DNA from: Bradyrhizobium sp. CCGUVB1N3
Lineage (GTDB): Bacteria > Pseudomonadota > Alphaproteobacteria > Rhizobiales > Xanthobacteraceae
Assembly (NCBI RefSeq): GCF_024199925.1
Contig: NZ_JANADR010000001.1
Location: 5,087,501-5,151,500 of the forward strand
DNA length: 64,000 nucleotides
Reading direction: 5' to 3'
In this document: positions 17,712 through 29,942 of the stretch, one piece after another
Numbering within the stretch: position 1 is the stretch's first letter
How the letters are laid out: each line of letters opens with the position of its first letter
Program-made: the position numbers and the translations under genes
The notes under the pieces: generated by a model
Databases searched by the model: none
What the model was told of the DNA's origin: nothing
What the model saw: only the letters and a program-made list of their open reading frames with translations

Positions 17712-18689
17712 TCATCCGATCCGGACGACCATCTTTCCTAGAGCCGAGCGCGTCGTCATCGCTTTGAACGCTTCGTGGAATTCCTCAAACGCAAAGACCC
17801 GTCCCACCACAGGAGCAAGCGTCTTCTCGCTCAACCAAGTGAACAGCTGGGCGATGACGAGGTCTCTCACATCCGGCTCGCGACGACCAATCTGTGCCAG
17901 GTCGACACCCAGCAGCGCGCCCCCCTTCAGAAGGGGCAGATTGAACCGCAGCGCCGGAATCGTCCCTGAAGCAAAGCCGATCACCAGGTGCCGTCCGTTC
18001 CAGGCGATCGAACGGAAGGCCTGCAGGCTCAGATCTCCGCCAATGGGATCATAGATCACGTCCGCCCCGTGACCGCCGGTGAGTTCCTTAAGTTCGTCGC
18101 GCCACCCTTCACGCGTATAGTCCAGGCCCGCATCTGCACCATGACTGATCGCAAATTGTCGTTTCTCCTCAGTCGAAGCTGCCGCAATGACGCGGGCTCC
18201 CAGCAACTTTCCAACCTGGACAGCGGCTATTCCGACCCCACCCGCGGCTCCCAAAACCAGAAGTGTCTCGCCTCTTTGTAGCTTTCCCCGAGCGCTGAGC
18301 GCGTACAGTGCTGTCAGGTAGTTAGCGAAGAACGAGGCGCCGACCTCCGGCTCTATGCCCTTCGGCGTGAAAAAAAGGTCTTCGGCTGGCACGCAAATAT
18401 ACTCGGCAAGGCCGCCATTTCTGACCATCCCGATGACCGGTTTACCGGGTGCGAAGCCCTTAGCATCTTCCGCCGCCTCGTCGACGACGCCCGCAAACTC
18501 CGACCCCGGCGTAAATGGCAGAGGATCCTTGGTCTGATACAGCCCCTGCACCTTCAAGCCGTCCACGAAACCGACGGCGGCTGCTTGAATTCGAACGCGG
18601 ACCATTCCCGGCGACAATTCAGGTTTGGCCACTTCCTTGATGGCGATATTTTCGATGCGATCGTAGTTTTCGACCAGGACTGCTTTCAT
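17712..18689 (-). CDS. NADPH:quinone oxidoreductase / zinc-free MDR-family reductase
   Basis: Medium-chain reductase of 325 residues, NADPH:quinone oxidoreductase (QOR) subgroup. A GroES-like N-terminal domain is followed by the nucleotide-binding motif VLGAAGGVGIAAVQVGKLLGA (two pieces, about residue 145) and DPIGGDLSLQAFRSIAWNGR. The catalytic-zinc cysteines of alcohol dehydrogenases are absent. The ATG at 18689 has AGAGGA upstream. It probably reduces a quinone or an activated double bond such as a 2-enoyl-CoA; it is in the array with the acyl-CoA dehydrogenase 74 bases upstream. Confidence 0.87.
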   Translation of the reverse strand: MKAVLVENYDRIENIAIKEVAKPELSPGMVRVRIQAAAVGFVDGLKVQGLYQTKDPLPFTPGSEFAGVVDEAAEDAKGFAPGKPVIGMVRNGGLAEYICVPAEDLFFTPKGIEPEVGASFFANYLTALYALSARGKLQRGETLLVLGAAGGVGIAAVQVGKLLGARVIAAASTEEKRQFAISHGADAGLDYTREGWRDELKELTGGHGADVIYDPIGGDLSLQAFRSIAWNGRHLVIGFASGTIPALRFNLPLLKGGALLGVDLAQIGRREPDVRDLVIAQLFTWLSEKTLAPVVGRVFAFEEFHEAFKAMTTRSALGKMVVRIG

Positions 18690-18763
18690 GACATCCTCTT
18701 GAGCGAGCGCCGATCCGGATCGGCCGTCGAGCTCGCGCGATTAGGTTCAGAGATCTCCAAACT

Positions 18764-19909
18764 CTAAAGCGCTCGAGAGATCACTTCCTTCATCATTTCA
18801 CTCGTTCCACCGTAGATGCGCTGCACGCGTGCGTCGGCATACATTCGTGCAATAAGGTACTCGTTCATGAAGCCGTATCCGCCGTGCAACTGCAAACATT
18901 CGTCGACAACCTTACCCTGCTGCTCCGATGCCCAGAGTTTGGCCATCGAGGCTGTTGCCGCATCGAGCGTGCCGGAAACCAACGCCTCGACGCATTCATC
19001 AACAAAGCTGCGCGTGACCTTCGTGATCGTCGCCAACTCGGCCAGTCTGTATTTTGTATTTTGGAATTCGGCGATCGACTTTCCGAAGGCCTTGCGCTCG
19101 CGGACAAAATCGAGCGTGGCCTCGAGAGCGCCTTCCATTGCTGCCACTGCCATGACGCCGATAATCGTGCGCTCATAGGGCAGGTCGGACATCAATTGAT
19201 AGAAGCCGCGACCTTCCACTCCTCCGAGTAGATTCGAGGCTGGCACGACAACCTCGTCGAAGAACAGTTCGGAAGTGTCCTGAGCCTTCAGTCCGAGCTT
19301 GTCGAGCAAGCGGCCGACCTTAAAGCCGGGAGCTTTTGCCGTCTCGACCAGGATGATCGACATTCCGCTCGCCCGCTCGGACGGATCGGTCTTCGCAACG
19401 ACGAGCACCAGGCCAGCAAGGAGGCCGTTCGAAATAAAGGTCTTTGAGCCGTTGATCACATAGCTCCCGTCGCGCTTTTCAGCGCGGGTCCGTATAGATT
19501 GGAGATCCGATCCGGCACCCGGTTCGGTCATCGCGACCGCGCCGACCAGCTCTCCACTCGCCAAACGCGGCAAGTATTCGCGCTTTTGCTCCTCCGTTCC
19601 GTGATTCAGCAGATAGTGCGCCACGATCGTGTGGACCGACGGGTTCATTCCCGTCAGGCCGCGTCGCGCCATGGCGTCGTAGAAGATCGCTTCGTGCCGA
19701 AAGTCGCCACCGCCGCCGCCATATTCTGTCGGAATGTCCGAACAGAGAAGTCCAAGCGCGCCGGCCTTAAGCCAGAGTTCGTGCCCGACATTCCCTCGCT
19801 CGCGTGCCTCTTCGTCAAATGGCGCCATTTCCTTGTCGACGAAGCGGGCGACCGTTTCGCGATACATCTCGAGGTCGGAATCGAGCCAGGAGGGTCGATA
19901 GTCAATCAT
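18764..19909 (-). CDS. acyl-CoA dehydrogenase
   Basis: FAD enzyme introducing the 2,3 double bond into an acyl-CoA, 381 residues. Characteristic blocks: VAMTEPGAGSDLQSIRTRA, NGSKTFISNG, the FAD/CoA segment ERTIIGVMAVAAMEGALEA, RKAFGKSIAEFQNTKYRLAE, LHGGYGFMNEY, and the C-terminal QRIYGGTSEMMKEVISRAL. At the position of the usual catalytic Glu of YEGT the motif here reads YGGT, as in several long- or branched-chain and isovaleryl-type members that carry the Glu on another helix. The start at 19909 (MIDYRPSW) is preferred over 19942. It is one of three acyl-CoA dehydrogenases in the array. Confidence 0.89.
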   Translation of the reverse strand: MIDYRPSWLDSDLEMYRETVARFVDKEMAPFDEEARERGNVGHELWLKAGALGLLCSDIPTEYGGGGGDFRHEAIFYDAMARRGLTGMNPSVHTIVAHYLLNHGTEEQKREYLPRLASGELVGAVAMTEPGAGSDLQSIRTRAEKRDGSYVINGSKTFISNGLLAGLVLVVAKTDPSERASGMSIILVETAKAPGFKVGRLLDKLGLKAQDTSELFFDEVVVPASNLLGGVEGRGFYQLMSDLPYERTIIGVMAVAAMEGALEATLDFVRERKAFGKSIAEFQNTKYRLAELATITKVTRSFVDECVEALVSGTLDAATASMAKLWASEQQGKVVDECLQLHGGYGFMNEYLIARMYADARVQRIYGGTSEMMKEVISRAL

Positions 19910-20073
19910 GCGCCTACTCGTCGTTCCTATGAAAGCAACCATCGCTTTCGTTTCCGGCTGGCTTCCGCATTTTCATCCAAACGTGATCGATTGAACCCGT
20001 CGCGCACGACTTCGACAAAGCTTCGATTTCATCTGCTGTCGAAAGCATGCGCGGCGGTTCTCTGCGTGGGGGT

Positions 20074-21282
20074 CTATTCCGTGTCCCCGTTGATCACGTC
20101 TCCGAAGAGCTCCCACTTTTCGCCGCTAAAGCGCATCAACCGAAGTTGGCTGATCGGAGCAAAGTCGGTCGGCGAGGTGTTCAGGTAGATTCCCGGCAAG
20201 AGCGCCTCGGTCCGCCAATCCTTCAGGTTCGCAGCCTGCTTCATGACGTTCTCGCGGGTGAGGTCGTCGCCGCATTGCTCCAACGTCTGGGCCAGCGTCT
20301 CCGCAAGCGCGTAGCCGGTGATCAGCAAGATGTCGCGCTTGTTGCCTTCGGGATAATACTTGCTCAGAAAGCCCTGAAACTCCTTCATGCCGGGATCATT
20401 CTCCCACTGCGGATCCGCCGGGTCCTTCAAGTAGGTGGCGGAGATGATGCCCTGTGCGTTCTCAAAGCCAGCAGGTTTGATCACGCTGCCGACCGACGCC
20501 GAGACGTTGCTCAGGATGTGCAGCGGCTTCCAGTCAACTTCGGCAATCTTCTTGATTGCCTGAGCCGCAAATTTGGGTGAGCTGATATCGACCAGGGTAT
20601 CGGCCCCTGTCGCCTTGAGCTTGACGATGTGACTGTCGATCGTCGGCTCTGATGTTTCGTAGCTTTCCTCGGCGATGATCTGAGCACCGAGCTTGTCCTT
20701 GAGACCCTTCAGGTAGTCCTTTCCGAGATCGTCGTTCTGATAGAAAACGGCGACTTTGGCGTTTGGCTTTTCCCTGAGGATGTACTTCGCGTAGGCGCGA
20801 GCCTCGCTCTGGTAGGAGGGTTGCCAGCCCGTAGTCCAGGGGAAGTTCTTGGGATCGTTGAACTTGGTGGCGCCCGCCGCCACGAAAAGCTGTGGGATCT
20901 TCTTGGAGTTCAGATACTTCTGGATAGCTGTGTTGTTGGCCGTGCCCAGCGGATCGAACATGAGCAGAACTTCGTCGCTCTCCACCAGCTTGCGCGTCTG
21001 CTCGACGGCCTTGGGCGGTGAGTACGCGTCGTCATAGCTGATGAAGTTGACTTTGCGGCCGTTGATCCCGCCCTTGTCGTTGATCATCTTGAAGTATGCG
21101 GCCTCCACCTGGCCGATGACGCCGTAGGCAGATCCCGGACCGCTGTACGGCATGAGATTACCGACCTTGATCTCGGTGTCGTTGGCCCCCGTATCATACT
21201 TCTTCTGGGCGAGCGCCGCGCCCGACGCGAGCGCGATCACTGCTGTTGCCAGAGCGGTCGTCCCTATAATCCTAGCAAGCAT
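20074..21282 (-). CDS. HAAT-family ABC transporter substrate-binding protein (Liv-type)
   Basis: Periplasmic receptor of 402 residues for the Liv-type transporter encoded just upstream on the same strand. Signal peptide MLARIIGTTALATAVIALA ends at ALA-Q near residue 25; the mature start NDTEIKVGNLMPYSGPGSAY is typical of the family. ATG 21282 has GGAG 7 bases upstream. A clear paralogue lies at 50032-51246, sharing segments such as NFISYDDAYSPPKAVEQ and LVESDEVL, so two receptors may feed one permease. The gene follows livM by 20 bases. The ligand is unknown; the neighbouring CoA genes suggest an organic acid rather than an amino acid. Confidence 0.89.
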   Translation of the reverse strand: MLARIIGTTALATAVIALASGAALAQKKYDTGANDTEIKVGNLMPYSGPGSAYGVIGQVEAAYFKMINDKGGINGRKVNFISYDDAYSPPKAVEQTRKLVESDEVLLMFDPLGTANNTAIQKYLNSKKIPQLFVAAGATKFNDPKNFPWTTGWQPSYQSEARAYAKYILREKPNAKVAVFYQNDDLGKDYLKGLKDKLGAQIIAEESYETSEPTIDSHIVKLKATGADTLVDISSPKFAAQAIKKIAEVDWKPLHILSNVSASVGSVIKPAGFENAQGIISATYLKDPADPQWENDPGMKEFQGFLSKYYPEGNKRDILLITGYALAETLAQTLEQCGDDLTRENVMKQAANLKDWRTEALLPGIYLNTSPTDFAPISQLRLMRFSGEKWELFGDVINGDTE

Positions 21283-21302
21283 ATGAAGTCTCCTTGTGAG
21301 TT

Positions 21303-22322
21303 TCACTTCTGTTTTAGTTTGGCGACCCAGCCTTGGCTTAGGATCGCGACCTGCCTTGCGCCATGTGGCACAAGATAGATGACGAGAAACAAGAGGACGC
21401 CGAACACGGCGCCGGAGAGGCCCTTGGAGATGCCCTCCGCGATGTTCGGCACGAAGATGATGAAGGCCGCACCGACGATCGAGCCCGGCAGCCAGCCGAC
21501 GCCACCAACGACCATTCCGAGGAACAGCTGGATCGCGAGCGTGATGGTGAAGCTGTCGGGCGCCACGAACTGCACCGCTATGGCGCTTAGACCGCCGGCC
21601 ACGCCGGTGATGCCTGCGGACACGCCGAAGGCCAGCGTCTTGTACAGCGCGACGTTGACGCCCATGGCGGAGGCCGCGATCTCGTTGTCGCGGATCGCCA
21701 TGAAGGCGCGGCCCGAGCGCGAGCGCAGCAGATTGACCGCGAAGATGTAGATCGCGAGCACGACGACGAGGGTGAAGTAATACAGCCACATGTCCTGCGA
21801 CATCTTCAGGCCGAACGGCGCATCGGGCTTGGTGACGACGAGGCCCTGCACGCCGCCGGTCCAGTGCTCGAGGAAGTTCAGCTTCAGAAGCTGCGGCATG
21901 GCGGTGGCGAGCGCGAAGGTCGCAAGCGCAAGATAGACGCCGGAGAGCCGCAGCGCCGGCTGGCCGAACAGGAAGCCCGCGCCGAAGCAGAGCACGGCCG
22001 CGACCGGCAAGCAGAGGAAGTACGGGATGTTGAACTGCTCCATCATGACAGCGGTGACGTAGGCGCCGATGGCGTAGAACGCGCTCTGGCCGAGCGAGAA
22101 CTGTCCGGAACCGCCGGTCAGGATGTTCAGCGCCAGCACGGCAAGGCCCAGATACAGCAGCTGGGTCAACTGGAAGATCACGAAGTTCTTCGCGAACAGG
22201 GGAACGGCGACGAGAAGCAGCAGCACCACCAGCGAGGTGCCGGTGCCCAGCGTCATGGCCCGCTTCGGAACGGCTTCGACCGCCTCGTTGCCTTCGGCAA
22301 CGACTTCTTCTGCTGCGCTCAT
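21303..22322 (-). CDS. livM: branched-chain-type ABC transporter permease LivM
   Basis: Inner-membrane permease of 339 residues with about nine hydrophobic helices. The LivM signature GGSGQFSLGQSAFYAIGAYV is at about residue 70, followed by ALRLSGVYLALATFALA and, in the loop contacting the ATPases, RSRSGRAFMAIRDNEIAASAMGVN. The ATG at 22322 overlaps nothing but lies 2 bases from the livH stop (22325), so translation is coupled. G/C-ending codons are strikingly dominant here compared with the flanking beta-oxidation genes. Confidence 0.92.
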   Translation of the reverse strand: MSAAEEVVAEGNEAVEAVPKRAMTLGTGTSLVVLLLLVAVPLFAKNFVIFQLTQLLYLGLAVLALNILTGGSGQFSLGQSAFYAIGAYVTAVMMEQFNIPYFLCLPVAAVLCFGAGFLFGQPALRLSGVYLALATFALATAMPQLLKLNFLEHWTGGVQGLVVTKPDAPFGLKMSQDMWLYYFTLVVVLAIYIFAVNLLRSRSGRAFMAIRDNEIAASAMGVNVALYKTLAFGVSAGITGVAGGLSAIAVQFVAPDSFTITLAIQLFLGMVVGGVGWLPGSIVGAAFIIFVPNIAEGISKGLSGAVFGVLLFLVIYLVPHGARQVAILSQGWVAKLKQK

Positions 22323-22324
22323 GA

Positions 22325-23203
22325 TCAAACTCGCTTGACGATGTGCCGGCCGAACAGGCCAGCGGGTTTGACGACCAGGACGGAGATGATCAGCGCGAGC
22401 GCGATCGGGAGTTTCAGCTCATTGCCGACGCCGGGGATGTAGGTGCCGGCGAGGTTCTCGAAGATGCCGACCAGGAAGCCGCCGACCACGGCGCCGAACG
22501 GGCTGGTGAGACCGCCGAGCACGGCTGCGGCAAAGCCGTAGATCAGCACGCCGCCCATCATGTTGGGCTCGAGGAACACCACCGGCGCAATCAGCATGCC
22601 CGCGATCGCGCCGATCGCAGTCGCCATGCCCCAGCCCAGTGCAATCATCCAGCTGGTGTTGATGCCGACGAGGCGTGCCGATTCAGGCACCGACGCGCCC
22701 GCACGCATCGCAAGGCCGATCCTTGTGTACTGGAAGAAGAAGTAGAGGCCGAGCAGCAGCAGCACGGTGACGCCGATCATGCCGACCTGGTGGGTCGAGA
22801 TCAGCTGGCTGCCGAGGAACGGCGCCGAGCCGAACGGGGTCGGATATTGCTTGATGGTGAAGTCCCAGATCAGGCCGGCCGACGAGTTGATGATCGCAAA
22901 CAGCGCGATGAAGCCGGCGACGTTGGTCAGGACCGGCGCCTTCGCAAGCGGCTTGAACAGGATGCGCTCGATCGCGATGCCCGCGACGAAGGAGAATGCC
23001 AGCGTGATCAGGAAGGCGGCCCAATAGGGCACCCCCCACTGCATCAACTGCCAGGAGATGAAGGTCGAGAACATCGCCATCTCGCCTTGCGCGAAGTTGA
23101 GATGGTCGATGGCCTGGTAGATCATGACCACGGCGAGCGCCATGCAGGCGTAGATCGCGCCCGTGGCAATGCCGGCCAGGACCTGGTTCGTGAACAGCTC
23201 CAT
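22325..23203 (-). CDS. livH: branched-chain-type ABC transporter permease LivH
   Basis: Second membrane permease, 292 residues. The N-terminal LAGIATGAIYACMALAVVMIYQAIDHLNFAQGEMAMFSTF (in pieces) is the LivH hallmark, followed by about eight helices and the cytoplasmic loop RIGLAMRAGASVPESARLVGIN that docks the ATPases; the end VKPAGLFGR is also standard. ATG 23203 is chosen because an upstream 23 residues of open frame carry no homology. It sits 13 bases downstream of livF in the operon. Confidence 0.92.
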   Translation of the reverse strand: MELFTNQVLAGIATGAIYACMALAVVMIYQAIDHLNFAQGEMAMFSTFISWQLMQWGVPYWAAFLITLAFSFVAGIAIERILFKPLAKAPVLTNVAGFIALFAIINSSAGLIWDFTIKQYPTPFGSAPFLGSQLISTHQVGMIGVTVLLLLGLYFFFQYTRIGLAMRAGASVPESARLVGINTSWMIALGWGMATAIGAIAGMLIAPVVFLEPNMMGGVLIYGFAAAVLGGLTSPFGAVVGGFLVGIFENLAGTYIPGVGNELKLPIALALIISVLVVKPAGLFGRHIVKRV

Positions 23204-23216
23204 TGTCCCGGCTCCC

Positions 23217-23926
<710 letters not shown>

Positions 23927-23930
<4 letters not shown>

Positions 23931-24706
23931 TGGTCCTTGCTCCCGAGATAGGCCTTGATGACGTCGGGGTCTGCCTGCACCTGGGCGGGCGTGCCTTCCG
24001 CGAGCTTCTTGCCGAAATTGAGTGCGACGACGTGGTCGGCGATCGACATCACGAGGCCCATGTGGTGCTCGACCAGCAGCACGGTCATGTGACGCTCGTC
24101 GCGGATGCGGCGAATGAGGTCGCCGAGCACATAGACTTCCTCGTGGTTGAGGCCACCGGCGGGCTCGTCGAGCAGCAGGATCTTCGGATCGGCCGCCAGC
24201 GCGCGCGCCAGCTCGACGCGCTTCTGCGTGCCGAAGGGCAGGCCCGACACGGTGGTGTGGGCGACGTCCTCGAGGTCGAGATAAGCGAGGATCTCGTGCA
24301 CCTTCTTGTTGACGTCGCTCTCGCTGCGGCGGATCCAGGCGAGGCGAAGCGAGTCGCTGATGATGTCGCTGGAGGTGCGCGCATGCGTGCCGACGCGGAC
24401 GTTGTCCATCACCGAGAGGTTCGGAAACAGCGCCACGTTCTGGAAGGTGCGGCCGATGCCGATCTCGGCGATCCGGTGCGGCGGGCGCGTCAGGATGCTC
24501 GCGCCTTCCATCAGGATGTCGCCGGACGACGGCTGGTAGAGCCGGGACAGGCAGTTGAAGAACGTGGTCTTGCCGGCGCCGTTGGGGCCGATCAAGCCGA
24601 GGATCTGGCCCTTGTGCATGTCAAAGGACACGCCGTTGAGCGCGGTGATGCCGCCGAAAGCGACCGTCACGCCACGAACCGAGAGCAGAACCCCTTGATC
24701 CTTCAT
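23927..24706 (-). CDS. livG: branched-chain-type ABC transporter ATP-binding protein LivG
   Basis: Partner ATPase of LivF, 259 residues. Walker A GPNGAGKTTFFNC, the LivG-specific GIGRTFQNVALFPNLSVMDNV, signature VSGLPFGTQKRVELARALA (a relaxed LSGG), Walker B ILLLDEPAGGLNHEE, and H-loop LVEHHM. ATG 24706 with GAGG 4 bases upstream is preferred over ATG 24724. It is the first gene of the transporter block, 54 bases after the nitronate-monooxygenase-like gene of the same strand. Confidence 0.92.
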
Positions 24707-24760
24707 TTGCCTCACTTGAACCATGCTCTACCCCAAAACGCCGGAGCACCGGCACTCTCT

Positions 24761-26916
<2,156 letters not shown>

Positions 26917-26929
26917 GGAACAATTCCTT

Positions 26930-27706
26930 TCATCCGTTTGAATTTCGACGAGCGACGAAGGCCGCTACGCGACGACGTGATTCTTCCGAGTTACCCAGCG
27001 CGGCAATGCTCCGCATCTCGCGCTCGAGTTGCGTCTCCAGCGTGCTATCGTAACTTTCGAGCAGGAGACGCCGGACCGCACCGAGCGCTGCCACCGGCTC
27101 GGCCGCGAGCTTCGCAGCGAGTTCGGCGCCGGAGGCAAGCAACTGCTCGCCATCGACGATGCGCGTGACGATACCAATTCGCTCTGCCTCGTCGCTCGAC
27201 ACGCGACGGTTGGACAGGATGATCTCCTGAGCTCGCCTGAGGCCAACCACCCGCGGCAGCAGCCAGCTCATTCCTCCGTCCGGGCTGAGGCCCAAGGCGG
27301 TGTAGGCCGGGCTGAAGTGAGCCGAGCGGGTTGCCAGCGCGACGTCGCCGATCATCGCGAGGCTCATGCCGGCTCCGGCTGCGGGGCCGTTCACGAGCGT
27401 GATCAGCGGCTTTCTCATACGCATAAGGCGCATGATTGCCGCGTGCAGCGTTTCCGCCAGATCCTCCAGGAAGGCCGAGACGTCGGCGCCGGCTGCGGCG
27501 AAAGCGCTGACGTCCCCGCCCCCGCAAAAAAGCTTGCCGCGCCCGGTCAGAACAACGCACCGGATGTCATCGTCCTCGTCGCAACGTTTGGCGGCCTCCA
27601 GAAGAGCTCGAGCCAGAGCGGGATCGATCGTGTTACCGTGGTCCGGGCGCGACAGGGTCACGGTCGCGATCTGCTCGGTGCAGGAGAACTCGATAGGGGC
27701 GCTCAT
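26930..27706 (-). CDS. enoyl-CoA hydratase/isomerase family protein
   Basis: Crotonase-fold enzyme of 258 residues. The first oxyanion segment is KLFCGGGDVSAFAAAG; the second is GPAAGAGMSLAMIGDVALATRSA, followed by SPAYTALGLSPDGGMSWLLPRVVG. In this second block the positions of the classical hydratase glutamates read as Ser/Ala and Asp-type residues (GLSPDGG), as in PaaG-like isomerases, so a 2,3/3,4-isomerase or a related role is as likely as hydration. ATG 27706 overlaps the stop of the upstream kinase gene by 4 bases. Confidence 0.87.
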   Translation of the reverse strand: MSAPIEFSCTEQIATVTLSRPDHGNTIDPALARALLEAAKRCDEDDDIRCVVLTGRGKLFCGGGDVSAFAAAGADVSAFLEDLAETLHAAIMRLMRMRKPLITLVNGPAAGAGMSLAMIGDVALATRSAHFSPAYTALGLSPDGGMSWLLPRVVGLRRAQEIILSNRRVSSDEAERIGIVTRIVDGEQLLASGAELAAKLAAEPVAALGAVRRLLLESYDSTLETQLEREMRSIAALGNSEESRRRVAAFVARRNSNG

Positions 27707-28770
27707 GGGAGGTTCTCCAGCGCGCGAACAGCCAACGCAGCCAGTTCTGGAAAGGTCTTGCCGCGCTCGATAGCCTGCGTCGAGGAGGCCGTGCCGCGCA
27801 GCGCGCGACCAGCAATGCCATGCATGATCGCCGCGAGCCGGAAGAAATTGAAAGCAACGTAGAAGTGCCAGTCCGGAATCGTTTCGCGTCCGGTCGCTCG
27901 GCAATACCTCTTGATATATTCCGCTTCGCTCGGAATGTTGAGGGCCGCCAGATCGGCTCCGCCAAGACCGGCGACGATATGAGGAGGCATCCGATACATC
28001 ATCGCGTGATAGGCGAAGTCCGCCAGCGGATGTCCGATGGTCGAAAGCTCCCAATCGAGTACGGCGATAATTCGCGGCTCTCGGGGATGAAAGATGAGAT
28101 TGTCGCAGCGAAAGTCGCCATGGACGATTGCGACCTCCTCACCTTGGGGAATGCGTTCCGGGAGCGCTTTGACGAGGCGGTCCATGTTGGCGTCGCGCCC
28201 GGCCTCAGGATCTTCCTGATACTGCCGTGACCAGCGACCCAGCTGCCGCGCGAAGTAGCTGCCCGGCCTTCCGTAGTCGCCCAGACCAATCGAAACCGGC
28301 TTAATGGAGTGCAGCTGCGCGATGACGTCGCACATGGCATAGAAGTAGGAAGGACGATCTTCGCGGCTCACCTCGGGAAAAGTTGCATCCCAGAAGATGC
28401 GGCCTTCGACGAGCTGCATCACATAGAATTCGCTCCCGATGACAGACTTGTCGGCGCAATATCCGTAAATGCGCGCCACCGGAAACCCAACTTGCGACAG
28501 CGCGCTTTGTACGCGAGCCTCGCGATCGACTGCGTGCGCGCCGGATACCAGCAAACCCGGCGGTTTCCGCCGCAGGACGTAGACACCGTCCGCTGACTGA
28601 AGACGGTAGGTCGGGTTCGACTGACCTCCCCTGAATTTCGAGGCGTTGAGAGGTCCTCTAAATCCATCGACGTTGGCCGTCATCCATCGCGACAAGGCGT
28701 CCTCGTCGAGACGATAACCCTCGGAGGGCTCAGTCAGTCCGGAATTCGCCGCTTCGTCGAGAGCGCTCAC
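27703..28770 (-). CDS. aminoglycoside-phosphotransferase-fold kinase, LvaA / ACAD10-11 kinase-domain type
   Basis: Phosphotransferase-fold protein of 355 residues from a GTG at 28770 that overlaps the acyl-CoA dehydrogenase stop (GTGA). Kinase motifs: FRGGQSNPTYRL (nucleotide loop), VLRRKPPG with the Lys, catalytic loop VHGDFRCDNLIFHP (about residue 215) and the metal motif VLDWELSTIGHPLADFAY. This is the pattern of the kinase domain fused to acyl-CoA dehydrogenase in animal ACAD10/ACAD11, and of LvaA, which phosphorylates 4-hydroxyacyl-CoA in Pseudomonas levulinate catabolism. Encoding it immediately after the matching dehydrogenase supports a joint 4-hydroxyacyl-CoA role, which is inference. 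Confidence 0.85.
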   Translation of the reverse strand: MSALDEAANSGLTEPSEGYRLDEDALSRWMTANVDGFRGPLNASKFRGGQSNPTYRLQSADGVYVLRRKPPGLLVSGAHAVDREARVQSALSQVGFPVARIYGYCADKSVIGSEFYVMQLVEGRIFWDATFPEVSREDRPSYFYAMCDVIAQLHSIKPVSIGLGDYGRPGSYFARQLGRWSRQYQEDPEAGRDANMDRLVKALPERIPQGEEVAIVHGDFRCDNLIFHPREPRIIAVLDWELSTIGHPLADFAYHAMMYRMPPHIVAGLGGADLAALNIPSEAEYIKRYCRATGRETIPDWHFYVAFNFFRLAAIMHGIAGRALRGTASSTQAIERGKTFPELAALAVRALENLP

Positions 28771-29942
28771 GGGTTTGCCTTCTGCCAGTCGCGCTTGATC
28801 TTCTTTGCAAGCGACCATTTGTGCACCTCGGTGGGGCCGTCATAGATTCGAAATGCGCGAACCTCACGGAAGACCTGCTCGACGATGGTTTCGTTGGTGA
28901 CGCCAGATCCACCCATCACCTGCACGCAGCGATCGGCCACCCGCATGAGCGCCTCGCTGACCGCGACTTTCGCCATCGAGCTCTCGTTCGTACCGAGCGA
29001 TCCCATATCGAGAACGCTCGCACACCAGGCGATCATCAACTCGGCCTGTTTGAGATCGATGAGGTTGTCGGCAAGCATGAAGCCAACTCCCTCGTGATCA
29101 ATCAGCGTCTTCCCGAAGGCTTGTCGGCGGTTCGCGTATCTTGTCGCGATTTCGTTGGCGCGAATGCAAGCGCCCAGCCAGCGCATGCAGTGCGACAACC
29201 TGGCCGGCGACAGGCGGATCTGTGCATACTTAAAGCCCTCGCCCGGGTGTCCGAGCATCTGATCGGCGGGGACGCGCAAATTTCGGATGGTCACGACAGC
29301 ATGGCCACCCGGCATCGAGCTGTCGATCGTGTTCGGTACATGATCGATGGTGATCGCCGGATCGGGCAGATCGACGAGGAACATGCATGCGCCCTCCTCG
29401 GCCTTTGCCATCACGATGCCGACCTTGGCTCCGCGTGCCCCCGTGATGAAGGCCTTGCGTCCATTCACGACCCACTGGTTGCCGTCCGGACGACAGGTCG
29501 TCGTCATCATGGATGGGTCTGATCCCGCTCCCCCCTCCTCAGCTGGCTCGGTCATGAAGAATGCAGACCGCGCGCGCCCCTCGACGAGCGGTTTTAGAAA
29601 CCGCTCCTTGATCTCGGGCGAGCCGATTTTGCCCAGAAGGTACATATTGCCTTCATCGGGGGCCGCCGTGTTGCATGCGAGCGGTCCAAGCGGCGATAGG
29701 CCTGTCTTGGCCAGGACTATCGCCGTCTCGCTCTGCGAGAGATGTGAACCGTCGGGCAGTATGTGCGGCGTCAATACGCCTGCCGCCCGCGCCAGTTCAC
29801 GCAACTCCGTGACCAGTTCGTCCTTTGGGCAATCATGATGATCACGGCGAGGATCGCGCTCGTACGGAACCACGATATCCCGAACGAAGCGCTCGACGCG
29901 ATCGGCGATCTCCTGAGTACGCTGCGCGCCGATCCCGCTCAT
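28767..29942 (-). CDS. acyl-CoA dehydrogenase, ACAD10/11 (LvaC-like) type
   Basis: Acyl-CoA dehydrogenase-fold flavoprotein of 391 residues. Blocks include SAFFMTEPAEEGGAGSDPSMM, NGRKAFITGA, DSSMPGGHAVVTIRNLRVP, RLSHCMRWLGACIRANEIA, QVMGGSGVTNETIVEQVFREVRAFRIYDGPTEVHKWSLAKKI. The end reading YDGPTEVH, rather than YEGT, and the RLSHCMRWLG segment are typical of the ACAD10/ACAD11 group. In LvaC-type enzymes this fold, with the partner kinase, turns a phosphorylated 4-hydroxyacyl-CoA into a 3-hydroxyacyl-CoA through an enoyl intermediate. The gene is overlapped on both sides, with the kinase (28770) and the dehydrogenase upstream (29939). Confidence 0.88.
   Translation of the reverse strand: MSGIGAQRTQEIADRVERFVRDIVVPYERDPRRDHHDCPKDELVTELRELARAAGVLTPHILPDGSHLSQSETAIVLAKTGLSPLGPLACNTAAPDEGNMYLLGKIGSPEIKERFLKPLVEGRARSAFFMTEPAEEGGAGSDPSMMTTTCRPDGNQWVVNGRKAFITGARGAKVGIVMAKAEEGACMFLVDLPDPAITIDHVPNTIDSSMPGGHAVVTIRNLRVPADQMLGHPGEGFKYAQIRLSPARLSHCMRWLGACIRANEIATRYANRRQAFGKTLIDHEGVGFMLADNLIDLKQAELMIAWCASVLDMGSLGTNESSMAKVAVSEALMRVADRCVQVMGGSGVTNETIVEQVFREVRAFRIYDGPTEVHKWSLAKKIKRDWQKANP

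Noticed and set aside
21283..21789. upstream extension of the receptor gene at 20074
   Set aside because: The extension overlaps livM in another frame and lacks homology; a signal peptide starts at 21282.
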